From NCBI GenBank assembly GCA_019095985.1, contig CM032660.1, forward strand, positions 22,473,701-22,537,700: a stretch of 64,000 nt of DNA, in the 5' to 3' direction. The notes under the pieces were generated by a model. The model worked only from the letters and a program-made list of their open reading frames with translations, had not been told where the DNA came from and made no database searches. The translations under genes were made by a program, and so were the position numbers. The stretch's first letter is position 1; every line of letters begins with the position of its first letter. This DNA comes from Streblospio benedicti. Lineage: Eukaryota; Annelida; Polychaeta; Spionida; Spionidae. Below, piece after piece: positions 35,601 through 48,395 of this stretch.

Positions 35601-38193
35601 AATTCAATCCTTCATAGGACATGTTCTGACTGAACAGTTTCATGGAACTTTAATAGGGTACTTTAAAGAGCCACCTTAACAAACTTGATTGCATCAAATA
35701 ATAGAATGGCCCTTTAAGCATGGAATGCCATTTCTTGTTTAAGTGTGGGTTGCCACATTGTCATGGCCATTCTCCCATATTTCATCTTGTCATTAAATTT
35801 TCAGTGGTACGCTGTGTCGCAATGGTATTGTTTTACAGCAGTGGTAATGCTATTAAATATAAAGTCTGACTCAGCCCATATTCTATCAGTTTGACTTTGC
35901 CATCGAGCATGGTATCCACTCCCACCCAGCCACTCACGTTCTGTCTGTTTGAGCCTATCCTCGAGTGAGCGGTTTTTCTGCCGGTCAGCATCCCAGGCAG
36001 CGATCTGCTGCTGATGAGACGACACCATCGTGTTCAGTTCCTTGTCACGGTCCTGCAATATTAGTATGCTAATGAGGGAGGAACTTACTTGCCATACAAA
36101 ACATCGAGAGAGACACACCGAGAGAAAGGGAATAGTTGTTTAACATAAACTCTGTTAGACTGTATGTGAATTACCAATGAATTTCAATTCAGAACATATC
36201 ACATAGCCCTGACCTTGAGCTCTGAGATGAGCAGCTGCAGCTCCCCGCGCTGCTTGCTGATGATGCTGTTTTCAAACTCTGCCACCTTCGCCTGCATCAG
36301 CATAAAGGACACACATTGTCATAATATTGTTTGAGAATCACTTTGTAAACTTGTAAACGCTATGTTTCCAGGGCGCTTTGTGTACAAAATATTGCAAATG
36401 CTGGAAACATATGTGTAAAAAAGGATGTAAACATTGTCTTTCAAACTTGTTTACACGATTGTTTCCAAGGTTTGAAATCTGGTATTCCTTGTATACAAGC
36501 CAGTTAAAAAACTTGTGTTTCCTTTCAAATCTAAAAAGATACAAACATCCCTCTAGAAATATTATGTTTAATTGTCTTTCCTTACCACTGAGTGATCATG
36601 CTATCAACTGCCACTCACTTAATACATACAATATTACTAAGACATCTAGAATCATTAATTGATCAATGTGAGAGTTTCCCCTATGACCTACCTTTCTGTT
36701 GGCAGCCACGATGGCCTCGGCATCCATGAAGGAACCGTTGAGGGAGTTGTCTGCTGAGTGCGCAGCCCCGTGGTGGGAGTTGGACCGCACGTGCTTCCTG
36801 GAGGACACAGACCGCTCTTGTAGAGACGTGTTGGTCTGGAAAGTGAAAACAAAGAGATTATTATCTATACATGAGGCTATTAAGAAACTAAAATTATCAT
36901 ACAGTCATATCAATAATAGTCGACCACCCAGAGGATCCTGACGTTCAGGCATCAGCTTGACTTGTAATGAGGTGATTACAAAGTGAGAATGAGGAGATTA
37001 CTATGCATACGTGATGTTATTAAGAAACGAAGATTATTTTTTAATGGCTAGGTCATGATGAGCCAAGCTCGGGCTGGATTAGCAAAGTTAGAAAAATTGT
37101 AATAGAAAGAAAGGTGAGGGAAGACCATAAACAGACTTGAGATGCCAACATGCAGAAAGATCTGGCACCCTTGAGCAGGGCTCTAGCAGATTCTAATGAC
37201 TGAAAGGCTTGTAGAGGAAGGTAGAGATGTAGACCGGGCAGCCAGGCCACACCATCTTAACAAAGAATAATTAGGGTGTGCTCAAATGAATTTAGGATTT
37301 GATTGATTGAATTGATTGAAGATTATCATACATTGTCATCTCAAAGATAATTGACAAAGTAGAGGGTCATGACATTCAGACATCAGATTGACTTGGAATG
37401 AGGTGGTGACAAGAGATAGAAAGAATGGATGCTGACCCTGTTAACCGCCAACACCGCTTAGCATACGGTTGCTGGGTAAATTGAAAATTAAGTCATAACA
37501 CCAATATTTGTATTAGATAGATGAGTGATTACCTTGAGGTAGACGTCGGAGACAGACGTGAGAGTCGCGGCGGCGGCAGACACTGAGCTGGTGGTTCTGG
37601 AGGTGGCCACCAGGCGGGGTCCGGGCGGAGGACGGCTGCTGTCTGCAAGAAAGGGGGAGCAGGGAGTTTGAAAGACTGTACACATAGGACATTACTGGCA
37701 GATCTAGGAGGCAAAGAATCACGCACACACACTCCCAAACTTTTTAACCCCATCAGGTGTATATATCTCCCCAAATAATAGTGTAATTAGGCTTTCATCA
37801 TCAGTGTGCGTATTCAGGTGTATATATCTCCTAAGATGCCACAATGAATTTGTGGTTACAGAAACAAAAGAGAAGAGTATAATCAGTTGAGATAATTATG
37901 AAACATACCACAAAAATGTTTCTGAATTAACAGCCTTGTTGCTCAGCAAGACTCAACAGCCAATATCCTGGGCTTGGATACAACCCCGTGAAATCAACTA
38001 ATTGTATGTCACTATTTCAATTAATTGGATATAGCTGTGCTTATCCACCATACCCACCTGTGCCCTGGTACCGCACCTTCCCTGCTTCCCGGGCCGCCTC
38101 CCTCAGAGCTCCATCCAGGTTCTTCCTTACATCACCTGCCCCGGCCGGCCCACCGGCACCGGAGGTCACAGTGCGGTGCCTCGACGGGGGAGA
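29666..38193 (-). CDS. CCDC62: Coiled-coil domain-containing protein 62, sixteen exons, 5' end missing
   Basis: Exons 5' to 3': 38058-38193, 37533-37642, 36692-36835, 36214-36291, 35938-36052, 35366-35532, 34907-35008, 33965-34136, 33646-33747, 33103-33301, 32705-32863, 32326-32478, 31865-32012, 30581-31435, 30065-30188, 29666-29760. All have AG/GT borders and phases join throughout: 952 codons plus stop. Recalled human CCDC62 aligns at ENSIISKQRGELQLLISELK, DRDKELNTMVSSHQQQIAAW, EREKRKDQVLELQKSKHER and LHLNLDNTRELL, all in the coiled-coil core (exons 36214 to 33103). The N-terminal and C-terminal parts are Ser/Thr-rich and diverged; exon 30581-31435 is a Ser/Asn/His low-complexity expansion, making the protein longer than the roughly 680-residue human form. 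Vertebrate CCDC62 is a testis-enriched protein reported as a nuclear-receptor coactivator and needed for sperm development; that role is not evident from this sequence. The start codon was not located above 38193. Confidence 0.92.
32009..32200 (-). repeat. 29-bp minisatellite made of CCDC62 splice acceptor copies
   Basis: Exon 31865-32012 begins ATATGATCTCACATC after TTTTCTAG. The adjacent intron repeats this junction about six times at roughly 29-bp spacing (TTTCTAGATATGACCTCACT). Intact CTAG-type acceptors (TCTAG before the exon side) occur at 32013, 32043, 32071, 32129 and 32158; two units (near 32100 and 32185) have lost the AG. Each unit carries both a pyrimidine stretch and the first bases of the exon. 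Confidence 0.85.
34590..34820 (+). mobile_element. Fossil fragment of an LTR retrotransposon reverse transcriptase
   Basis: A short piece of a Ty3/gypsy-type reverse transcriptase around its YIDD motif lies in a CCDC62 intron, on the strand opposite the gene. No other pol parts, gag or LTRs are seen. It is an old, small, broken remnant, unrelated in sequence to the larger fossil at 13.4-15.3 kb as far as I can judge. Confidence 0.55.
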
Positions 38194-41100
38194 CTGAAAA
38201 TGAGATAGTAGGGCCTTTAATGCAATTTGACCAAGATCATTAGCAACTGTGGTTATTGGTGAATCTTTGTGAACATTCCAATATATTATAACTTAACATA
38301 ATGTACCCTGTCATGCTAATGTATCAAAGATTTATTAGAGCTTTTCTAAATATGTACATTGTTCTAATTGTTTTCAATATATTTAATATTAGTGAACACT
38401 CTATGGATTATAGTTCTTGTTCTGTCACCACAATATTCCCCCAGCTCACAATACTCAATAACACAATAGTAAATACAGTAAAATATCAATAATATCTACT
38501 GCTGATCACTTTTGAAAATGAAATATTAAGGTGTCTATATTTGGCAGCAGCTAATCCCCCGTAATCCCTCCTAATCCTCCACCAATAGACACCAGCTTAA
38601 ACTAATCCCACTTCAATGCCGGATTGATATGGCCTTTTTAATATTGGTCTATTTGGTCACATGAAATATGCAAGAAATGTTCAAAGTGCAATTATAGATG
38701 TGCACATAATAAACTGCACATTACAGCTGCTCAATTCTGAAAGTATAATGAGGAGTTGTCTAATTCGTGTAGCTGCTGTTACTATCTATTATTCATCATC
38801 GTTCGTCTGTGTTTTAACACGCCGAAAAGTGTCTGACTCAAATTATGTTAGTATAGCAGCTCTAAAAGGTACCTAGAACCTGTCCATTGCATGAGGCCGC
38901 ATGCTTTTAATGCAGCCTGCCCTGGCTTAAGTCCCCCCGCGCCGGGGCAGTGGGCAAGCCTTATTTCACATCCCTTGTTAGGTATTCCTTATTTGATTTT
39001 CAATCAATTTTTTCAATATCTTTTTTAAAGTGTTACGAGTCTATCTTTCCACGTTCCATTTAGGCATTAAACATTTATAACATTTACTGTTTATATAACA
39101 TTAACATCCAATCAAAGATCGTCACACCAGTTTTTTGTATACTAAACCTAAACATTTAAAGCAATACACCGCCAGTGTATAACATATTCAGCTTTTGATC
39201 TCTGGATCTGGGGATTTCCCAGTTATGGGATGGAATACATGAATGAGTTCATTTTGATATACATGTAGGCTATGCAAATGAGCTGCTCTGATTGGCTGCA
39301 GACAACAGTAACTTCTCCTTTCCGGCGTACGGGTTAGAGTGTCTGACTTGGGTGTTGCCAGGTTGTGTTAACACGCAAGAATAGGTCCTGTTGCTTATCA
39401 CGGAAACCTCCAGTCACCAACTCGAGTCTGATCCATGTTTAAGGACTTCCTCTCACACCACAGATAATCTATGGAGACACTTGATAAGTTTTACATGGCA
39501 CTTTGGCCCCAATTTAAGGTTCATGGCCATGCATATCAATAGAATATAAGTGTGAAATGGGACATGAGCTAGACTTTAAGTGTTAAATGAGATAGACTAT
39601 AAGTGGAAAGTGGGAACATGACCCCCTACCCCCACCCCACCCCCATTCCATCTAAACCCGCATAAACAGAAGTACAAGCCATCGACGTATTACACCGTGT
39701 ATAACAATACCACAGCAACAACACGCATGCCAACCCATTAAAGAAAAGACTACAAAAGAAGCAACACAGCACCAAGGTGGATTTACTAGAGCAAAAACTA
39801 CCAAGTGACAATGAGTGACAATGTGAGGTCAATACGCCAATCACGGCGTCTCACGTCTCTGTTACAGAGTAAATACAACCACGTGCTGGTCTGTCGAGAA
39901 TCCAGCCATAATCCCGGCGTTAATCCACCAAGAATCCGTCTGAAGCACGTATACCGGGGTGGGGGCGGGTGCGGGTATCGGCAATCATTAGGCGGGAATG
40001 GACTCACACAGGAGATATGCCGGCAGTATTGACCATGTGCACGTGCCTTTTGGCACTAATTTAAATGCTATTCACAATAGTTTTAGTGATATACAGAACA
40101 GTAATGAGTCTTTTATATACTAATGTACATCACTTTTGCCACTTCAGCATTTAAAAAAAAAGTTTAAATCGGTCATTTTAACACTAAATACATCGTCATT
40201 TTCCTCGTCAATGTTACTAATACACAAGTTTCCATCAAAGGCTCATTGGCAGGTGACGTCCAGTTACAAAAACATTCAGACGTGTGTGTCACCCACTGCT
40301 AATGGTACAAAGAATTGTGATCTGTCATACAAACGCATAATAAGGTTCAGTTCCATAAATGCAATAAACTTATTTCTACGTGAAAAAGCACCTGTCGTAC
40401 GGATATTGACGTCCAAGGAGGTCACAGGGACTCTCAGTTACAGCCTAACATCGCCCATTAATTCTTCACAGATGAGCGCAGCTAAATCATTGCTAACCAA
40501 CTGTATCATAACACTTAATGATCCAAACCTTTGACAAGAGCAGAGAGAGATATCGACAACTGCTCGCCCAGTTCATTATGAGAAAGCAAAAACTGGCGAA
40601 CAGTGGCTTCATTGTTCTTGGAAACAATAGGCACTTTTCCTAAAAAGAGCTAGTTTTTGTTGAAGGTCCATAGAAGGTTACTTATTGATAAGTGCTTTTC
40701 ATTGCTCCTACTTCACCAATAGACCGAGAGGAATTCTTTTCAGCTATTTCCTGGTGATTTGAGGGTGAGAATGCTCGAGTTTTCCCCTTTTTAAGGAAAA
40801 TATATGCATTTTACACTATGAATAATAACAATCAAATCTTATCGTTTAAAAGTGTTTCGTCGGGACATGCTTTAGACACAATTGCAATAAACTGTTTTTA
40901 ACTATTCATAACTTATTTGCATGTTGTTAATCGAGCAAAACACTTAGTTTTGTAACAAACAAATTTGTAACATTCACGAGCATACTTGAAGTGGTTATGA
41001 GTTTTCTATCAATGTTTGCTTATGATTTCAATTTACAAAGCCAAGGTTTTGCAACATGCATTTGCATGGTTCCCACATAAAGAAGTTTACTCTATATTGT

Positions 41101-41790
41101 GATTATGTTTGCTTCAATGTCATTGTCCCATTATATTCAATAGCAATTTCATTATTAATAAAATATCTAATAAGAATGTTATCCATATGTCTGGTGCATT
41201 CATGGGTTATTCATTAAGTCCCGTCTGTGTCCATGTTTACATTACTTGTACATAGTATTTTAATTTTATTCTTCTCCCTCTCCTTTCTATGGCAAGTATT
41301 TTAATGGTGTGCGGACAATTAAAAATCAGAGAGTGTGCAGTCCAGATCTATATTCTCCGATATTGGGACTTTATTTTGTCAAAATATAATCCTAATTCAG
41401 ACTTCTTTCCTCTTGCAAGAAAACATATTTGGAACCATTAAAACCAATCAAGAGTCCTAACTGAATGCACATCCTGCCAAAAGCCGTTAATTAGTGGTAA
41501 TATGAACGATGTATATGAGCAATATGCGCCATATGTCTGTCAAATGATGGTCTATCAATTAGTGAAGTATGCTCCAGACGTATTCACCGTATTTACCTCA
41601 CATTATACCACCTGCACATGTCTGCTGTCATAGACACACACGTGACAATAAATGCTCGGATGCCCTATTACACTAGATACGAGGGTCGGTCTATCATAAT
41701 GACACTTGTTGCCTTGTTGGCCATGTTTGCCCAGTATACATTATAAGCTTCCGGTGACACAGGCTGTTATATCTCTCAGAGTCCATTAGC
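38194..41790. other. No gene recognised upstream of CCDC62
   Basis: The CCDC62 promoter and first exon should lie here or further up, but I found no ATG exon ending in the right phase. The 132-codon + strand frame at 40136-40534 has no recognisable motif or neighbouring exon. Confidence 0.5.
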
Positions 41791-41794
41791 CTAA

Positions 41795-42290
41795 AGCACG
41801 CGCGCGGCGAGCAGACGTAAAGCGAGGTGCACATTCCACCTTGCGGGTGTTTTCGCCGCAAGGCGTGTTGGGGGCTGCGACGTCTACGACGTTTTCCGCA
41901 TGCAGTGACAAAAGTACAGTTGTGGGCACATACGTACGGGTTCCGTACTTATGGGTGCGTTGGCACTGGCCGGAAATGCTTTTAATGGGGTGGCCGTGAG
42001 ATCAACGTGCCTCGAACGTGCATTGTACTCACGTATAGCTTACGCTCTACGCACCGTGCGATTACTAAAGTAAGGCATTTGTACATTCTTTTTGATTCCA
42101 CCACGATGGATTAGCGTAAGGTCGCCGCACTGTCTCCTTACGGTCAAACCATGACGTAGGGTGGTCGTACGGCCACCGTACGGCATTGAAAAAAACGTAC
42201 GTTTGCCGCACCGTACACTCACGGATCCTCATGTTTTCTATGAGTTTTTGGCAGTGGACTGGCTTTAGACCCACCTTGCGGTGGAATATT
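41795..42290. repeat. CpG-rich palindrome-dense island
   Basis: Rich in CG dinucleotides against an AT-rich background, with many small palindromes: CCGTACGG, ACGTACGT-like sites and CCACCTTGCGGTGG near 42270. TTCCACCTTGCGGGTG near 41834 and CCCACCTTGCGGTGGAAT near 42270 are related. It could be a CpG-rich transposon copy or a promoter-like island. No ORF with support. Confidence 0.5.
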
Positions 42291-42769
42291 CCCTAGGCAT
42301 TAAATACTGTCAGCGTCTATTATTGATGAACAGCGCAAAGACAAAACGTCGCATGTCAATATTACACAAAAGGCGAAAATGCGCCTGCCATTTTACCCCA
42401 GAATTGCTAATTTTATTTATACTACCACCTGAATGCAGCCATGGGGTGAATAGTGATTGCAGTCCGGGTGAGGATTTATTCTGTCGTCGATAGACTTATT
42501 GATTTCTTACAATAACGCCTTTATGCAAGTTCTCATCGTCGATTTTTATAGCTTGATCACTCACACTGCCGATACAAGTCCACATTCGTATGTACCCGAG
42601 ATATGACGATGCAGGACGATGGTAAGATCTAGCATTAGTTTAGAAAATGTATTCAAAATACATATACACGGTTTAATGGATTTCCCACAACTGAAGAAAT
42701 TACCTAGTATTCCAAAAATATAATTTTATGCCTTTCTTTATGAACATGATAATTTCGTGTGTTTGAAAT

Positions 42770-42960
42770 CAGGTGGTATTCGAACCCACGATCTCTGGAT
42801 TGAGATGATAACTGACCAAGTATGTAGGCTGGGGATTAGAGACAATGGTTCGTCAGTGTAACCTTTTAACAGCCCGCTGCTTTGGATGATGGTAACATTC
42901 TAGTCGCACAACCTTGGGGTCGGGAGTTCGAGTCCAGTTCGAGTCCCGTCAGGGCCACTT
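42770..42960. repeat. Two tRNA-like relics
   Basis: 42772-42830 on the minus strand carries GTGGGTTCGAATACCACC, a near B box, after CATCTCAATCCAGAGATC. 42895-42955 on the plus strand carries GGGAGTTCGAGTCC, also B-box-like. Neither has a foldable acceptor stem. Probably old SINE heads. Confidence 0.4.
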
Positions 42961-43026
42961 GATATTGTCAAATGGAAGATGTGTCTTCAGCTATGTCAAT
43001 ACAGTCGTAGGAGCTTGCTTTGCATT

Positions 43027-43136
43027 GTAGGCAGATCCAGGGGGCGCCGGGGGCGCCCCCCTCCTGTTCCCACCAAAATACTTCATTTTCATAGGGTTTT
43101 TTTCATGAAATTGCTAAGTGTAACCCCCCCCCCTTC
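43027..43136 (+). repeat. Dispersed repeat starting GGCAGATCCAG, copy 2
   Basis: Same family as 3524-3690: GGCAGATCCAGGGGGC, C-rich block, CACCAAAATACTTCATTTTC, ATAGGGTTTTTTTCATG, then a run of C. Same strand as the first copy. No ORF. Confidence 0.6.
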
Positions 43137-43389
43137 AGCGAGAGTAGAATTCGCATTATCATAATAATACACATCTCCAAGTAAAGATATAATAACCTAT
43201 AGCTCATAATTACAATGTTAATAACCGTGTCACAAAAGCCCATCTGTTTGTACTCTCTCCACTTCTCTACCACAATCAGTCCCAGCTTGTTCAAGAGCTG
43301 TAATGTGTGGATCAAGGGCTGCTTCAAAGTGATGATGATAACCTTTATAGACCAGCTTTATGCGGTACAGTACAAACTACAGTTAAAAC

Positions 43390-43530
43390 CACCTTGATTA
43401 ACAGAATACCACTGTAATAAGACCACTTTTTCAAGCTACCCAGCCTCATACCTTTTCTCTATTGATACCACTTGAGGCCACCCCGCAATATGGCCACCCT
43501 TAATAGAGACGCTCGGTACTGTGGTTTGTG
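43390..43530. repeat. Foldback element copy
   Basis: Arms TCTCTATTGATACCACTTG and CCACCCTTAATAGAGACG with intervening sequence, as in the 0.4-1.0 kb copies. Confidence 0.5.
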
Positions 43531-45179
43531 TAGACTGCACCGATTGATCATAAGCTACAAACCATGATGCTGATAACCTGTAGCTGGTGAGAAACTGTCA
43601 TGGTCAGTGTGTCAACATACCCATGGTCCAGGTTCATCAGTATTCTAATGACTGTGTTTTCCCCAAGTTTGCTCGTGGTTTATCAATCAAAGCATTCGTT
43701 AGTGAAACTGTGACATTGAAACACTTGACATACATATATATGTGCAGTGTAAGAGATTTCCGTAGACCGACGCGACAACTTCAGCAGCCGCCAGTGATGT
43801 GGGAAAGGTTGACTAGGGAGGTGAAGTTTTTGCTGACAGTCCGTTGAGTGGACCAGTAACACCCTGAGTGGCTCACCCAGAGAAACATTCCTCGTGCCCA
43901 GACGTCGCCTCCACCCTCGCTCAGAAGTCTCTAATGATGTCATTTTCACGAATAACTTCCAATGTTAGATACATGATCATCACATTTTTTAGAAATATTG
44001 ACATGCCAGTAGAACATTTCAAAACAATCCAACGATGACAATGGTGTAGAAACTTTTGCCATGAAAGTCCATGACGCCAGGTCCCCAATAAAACACCAAC
44101 ATAGCAGACTTTGATCTGGGTTATGGCTGCTGCAGACTTAATTAGTTTACTCTATAATGATCGATGACGCGAACCTGAGATGGTGTAAACATATATTTTT
44201 AGTTTTACGTGCGTATTATCTGCTTCCCTCACTACTGCTGAAAAGTAAAACGTGAAGATCTGATTCTAGATCTGCTGATGACAGGAGCATACAATAGTTA
44301 GAACAATACACCGACCTCTGTAACACTATAATTACAGGAGTTATCAATAATTCACCTCTCCAACTCGCTGGTTTTAATTATTGCTATAAACTTTCAAGAG
44401 ACACTTATCATTGTATAGTAGAAGGACATGAATAATTGCACTGTACGTACCAGTCGATCTTTGATCTTTGCTACACGAGGTTAGGTTTGAGGAGTCCCGG
44501 CGCCACGCACAGGCATAATTATACTGGCCGCCTGTCTCCTCTTGAGTGTCGTCTGTAATTATAATAAACGCCGCCCGGGAAAAGTTCATGTCAATGGCCA
44601 AATGCACTTGTTTTGGAGGCTCAATCCACGCGCATGGCACACGTTTCATGCAGCACAGACCCCACCACAGCATTCTTTTTTTTTCAATCCAGAATTTCGT
44701 TTCCACTTTGTTTTGCATCTGCGAGCCTTATTGGGTATGAGATCCATGCACCCCCCCCCCCCCAAACACACACACCTTTTTGAGAGGAATCAAAAACTGG
44801 AATTGCCACCTTTTGCTGGTGACTCCAGCAATACAGCGGTTCTTATGTGCAAAAACTGCAAAAACTCACGAGCAAAAACTGACAGTGGTCCATCGTCATA
44901 TTATTCTCACAGCTACACAGTTGATAATGAATATGGACTGCAAAGGCAGTGTGAATGATGAAGCCGTGAAACTAACGATGACAATAGTCACCCAATAAGT
45001 GCTTTTATAATGCTAATTTGATCTCATCAACTCTTACAAAGAAGTATTCAAACTGGAGCGCTCATTGGTAAACACACAGAATTCATGGCAAGCATATATT
45101 TGAAACACGGCCATCAATAGTTGAGCTGCCCATTGGTCACTCCCCCTGCTGGGTCTCAAGCGATGCATTATTCAGGAGA

Positions 45180-45700
45180 AAATACAGCTCAACCTCCCAG
45201 TAAGATCACCTCTATAACAAGACCATATTTCATGGTCCTAAGTCCGTATTAATGGACCACAGTAACATTCCATACGTAGACTACCTAACCACTTGCGGCT
45301 ATCCCTCGGGTGGTCGGAATAGAGAGATTCTGTTGTATCACAAAAACAGCCCGTATCGACAAACGTGTCCGTCAACTATACGTGAGTCTTATTTTAGTCT
45401 TTATTTGGACAACGGATCGTAAATTCTTGGCTTAACGGATCTTCATTATTTACAGCTTGTCGTAAACATAATGTCATGTTTATAGAACTTATTAATATTG
45501 TCAATTCAATTACATTGCGGAAACTCCATTTCACTCAACACCTCTCTGTAAAGAGACCACCGCTGGAATATCAACCTTTCTTCCAGAACCAAGCCCTTGT
45601 TATTAGGAAAGCAACTACCACAATAACCCACATAAAGAGACCACCTCCCCATTGCGGTCAGTTCCCGGGTGGTCGCAATAAAGAGGTTCTGCTGTATAGA
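45180..45700. repeat. Two foldback element copies
   Basis: 45180-45340 has AACCTCCCAGTAAGATCACC and, at the other end, GGTGGTCGGAATAGAGAGAT. 45535-45700 has ACCTCTCTGTAAAGAGACCA and GGTGGTCGCAATAAAGAGGT followed by TCTGCTGTA. The arms pair within each copy. Flanking 43540-45170 and 45710-46380 show no gene. Confidence 0.6.
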
Positions 45701-46384
45701 GATATGGCCGTGAAAGACTTACAGACTGGGAGTGATTATATTGGTTGTTCCCAAACAACCATCTTATGACTAGAGTCCACAGCCGCCGGCGACATATAGA
45801 GTCTGTTCAACCAGGCAGGATAATTACAGGTTTAGTCCAGGTAGTTACATATTGAATCTGGGACGGTTGTGCCATGAATTTGCTCCACTATTCAATTAAG
45901 AGGTGCTTCATTTGTGCGGTTAAAGACACATATACAAATTGGAATGTGACTGAAATTACCTGTACATACTAAAATACAAAGTACATCCTTCATATGTATC
46001 AGACTCTCCCGAGTTTCAACTTATTGTCGGCACCTTCACCATTGTTATTATAGACAGTAGAATTCGTATTTCTCAAACATGAAACATGTAGAAGTTAAAT
46101 CGAGCTGCTCCAATCGAGCGTGGTGACTTTTCAGCCATGAATTACCCACATGTAGAGAGTGGTACAAAAGTACTTGGTGGTGTATTGTGGATCTACTGGT
46201 AATCTCTCCAGATTATACAGTGTGTGGTCCAAGTGTAGAATAATCCCTTTATGTGCTGTTTGATAGAAATATACACGCACAAAAGCGTTCAACTTGTAAT
46301 GTGATTTGAATATAATTTATTGGTCATTATCTGTCTGACAATCAGCGTATTTGACGAACACTGAGAATGAGATACTTATTAACG

Positions 46385-46465
46385 GTAAGTAGAGGCTCTT
46401 TATTAAGTCCATGGAGACTGGAGAAAAGTGGTCTCATTAGAGAGGTGGTCTCTGTGTGGAGGCTT
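46385..46465. repeat. Foldback element copy, short
   Basis: AGAGGCTCTTTATTAAGTCC is followed by GTGGTCTCATTAGAGAGGTG. Same family as the copies above. 46466-47440 holds nothing recognisable. Confidence 0.5.
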
Positions 46466-47439
46466 GGGACCGTCTTACATATACAAATTACTTATTAAAA
46501 AAATTATTCTATTCTACATTATGAATGTGGCCTCTGTACATAGACCATCGCAACTGCAGGCTCTACTGCATCAAATAGAAAGTTGCGTCTCAAATCCAAA
46601 TAGTGGGTTGTTGAGCAAATGCATCTTAATCAGTTGTTTCCCCACAAACGACTAGATGAGAGATTAACACCTAGCTTAGTAACTAGAGTATTGCCCAGAA
46701 CAGGCACATTCTATCTGTATAAGATATGTACATGTGGATATCTAGTCCACGAGTAGCAATATCAAGTCTCATTATCAGCTACTTGTTGCACAGATCATGG
46801 ATCCGATAACACTTATACATGCGAAAATCATCCAGATATGCAGCAATGTGCACAATCCCACAATGACAAATGAATTGAATCTAAACAAATCTAAATCCTG
46901 CAATTGATAAAAGTGAATACTATGTATTAATGGCGTTCTTGGGCTTAATTCGTCAAACACTGATGTGTATCATATTGTGATTATTGCAATTACTCTGATG
47001 TCTAGATCCTAAAACACACTTCACTGATAACCAGACTGGAGCCTCAAGTTTTCACAGTCTCTTGTTTGAACTGTAACCTGTTGGTGCACGCGGAACACCA
47101 GAGGTCGTTTAATATTTGCTGTTTAAACAATAAATTTGAGCATTCTGATTATATGTTTATCATATAGCGGCGCCCATTTTGGCCGCCATCTTGGATTTTC
47201 TCAAATCGGTCGTCCTAATCAGCAATAAAGAAACGTTGACCTTTAAGTCAGGGTTAAGCTCAAAAATCCTATTTGACACCTGACTAATTCTCTTTCTTGA
47301 CATGTACAACGTAGTTTCTCCGGTAAAGCCCCAGTCAGATAGTCACGATTGTTCCACGATCTTTTTAAAATTTACTATGATGCAAGGAAAAATCACGATT
47401 CTACATGTTAGAAACTAAACACAATTGTGCGTTAATCAC

Positions 47440-47732
<293 letters not shown>

Positions 47733-48214
47733 AGATAATGGCCAAAATCAATGGCAGGTCCGGCTTTTTGTAAAAAGGGGAGGGGCGCACTTGAGGAATG
47801 TCATGGGTTTCGTACGCACGATCGATAGTGGACATGGCAAATACAATATATGAAAATTAAGCATGTTCGTTGGTACAAAAAGGCCACCACGCGCCCCTAG
47901 ATGTGACTATGAAAAACCAGCTGGAATGCGGAATTGGGGAGGGTGTGTGTGTCAGCAATTGGTGACCTTGAGTAAGCTGTAAAGTTATTGGAACATGGAA
48001 TGATTGGAAGACCCAGTATAAAGACACATTGCACACACCATATCAACACACATTCGCAGCAGACCTATCAACACAACTAGCAGCAAACTTTGTCCCACCA
48101 TAAAAATGTAAAATCAAAAACAAAAACTGACTACAGTTTTGCCTCATTCACATGGACACCGCCGTGGGAGTTGTGATAACGACAGGCGACATGTTAACGA
48201 CTGATAAGGATTCA

Positions 48215-48395
48215 CTAATCAGTGAAACCTCCTCATAGGGACACCAGAGGCAGCAGTGTCCTTATCTTGGAGGTGGTTGTATTTGTGAAGCACGTTAGTA
48301 ACACACTATATACCCAAAAGAATATTGAACAGGTGGCCAAGTTGCAATGTGTCCCTGTTACCAATGTGTCCCCTTGGCGAGATTCTACTGTGGCT
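48215..48395. repeat. Diverged foldback element copy
   Basis: GTGAAACCTCCTCATAGGGA and TGTCCCCTTGGCGAGATTCT form weakly matching arms of the same general plan. 48400-50560 holds no gene I can support. Confidence 0.35.

Noticed and set aside
40136-40534. 132-codon plus-strand frame
   Set aside because: No motif, no splice context, and composition matches the background.
44374-44958. Overlapping frames of 114 and 138 codons on opposite strands
   Set aside because: They overlap each other, include a poly-C run and show no family signature; a GTACGT after one stretch was considered as a CCDC62 first-exon donor but cannot be supported.
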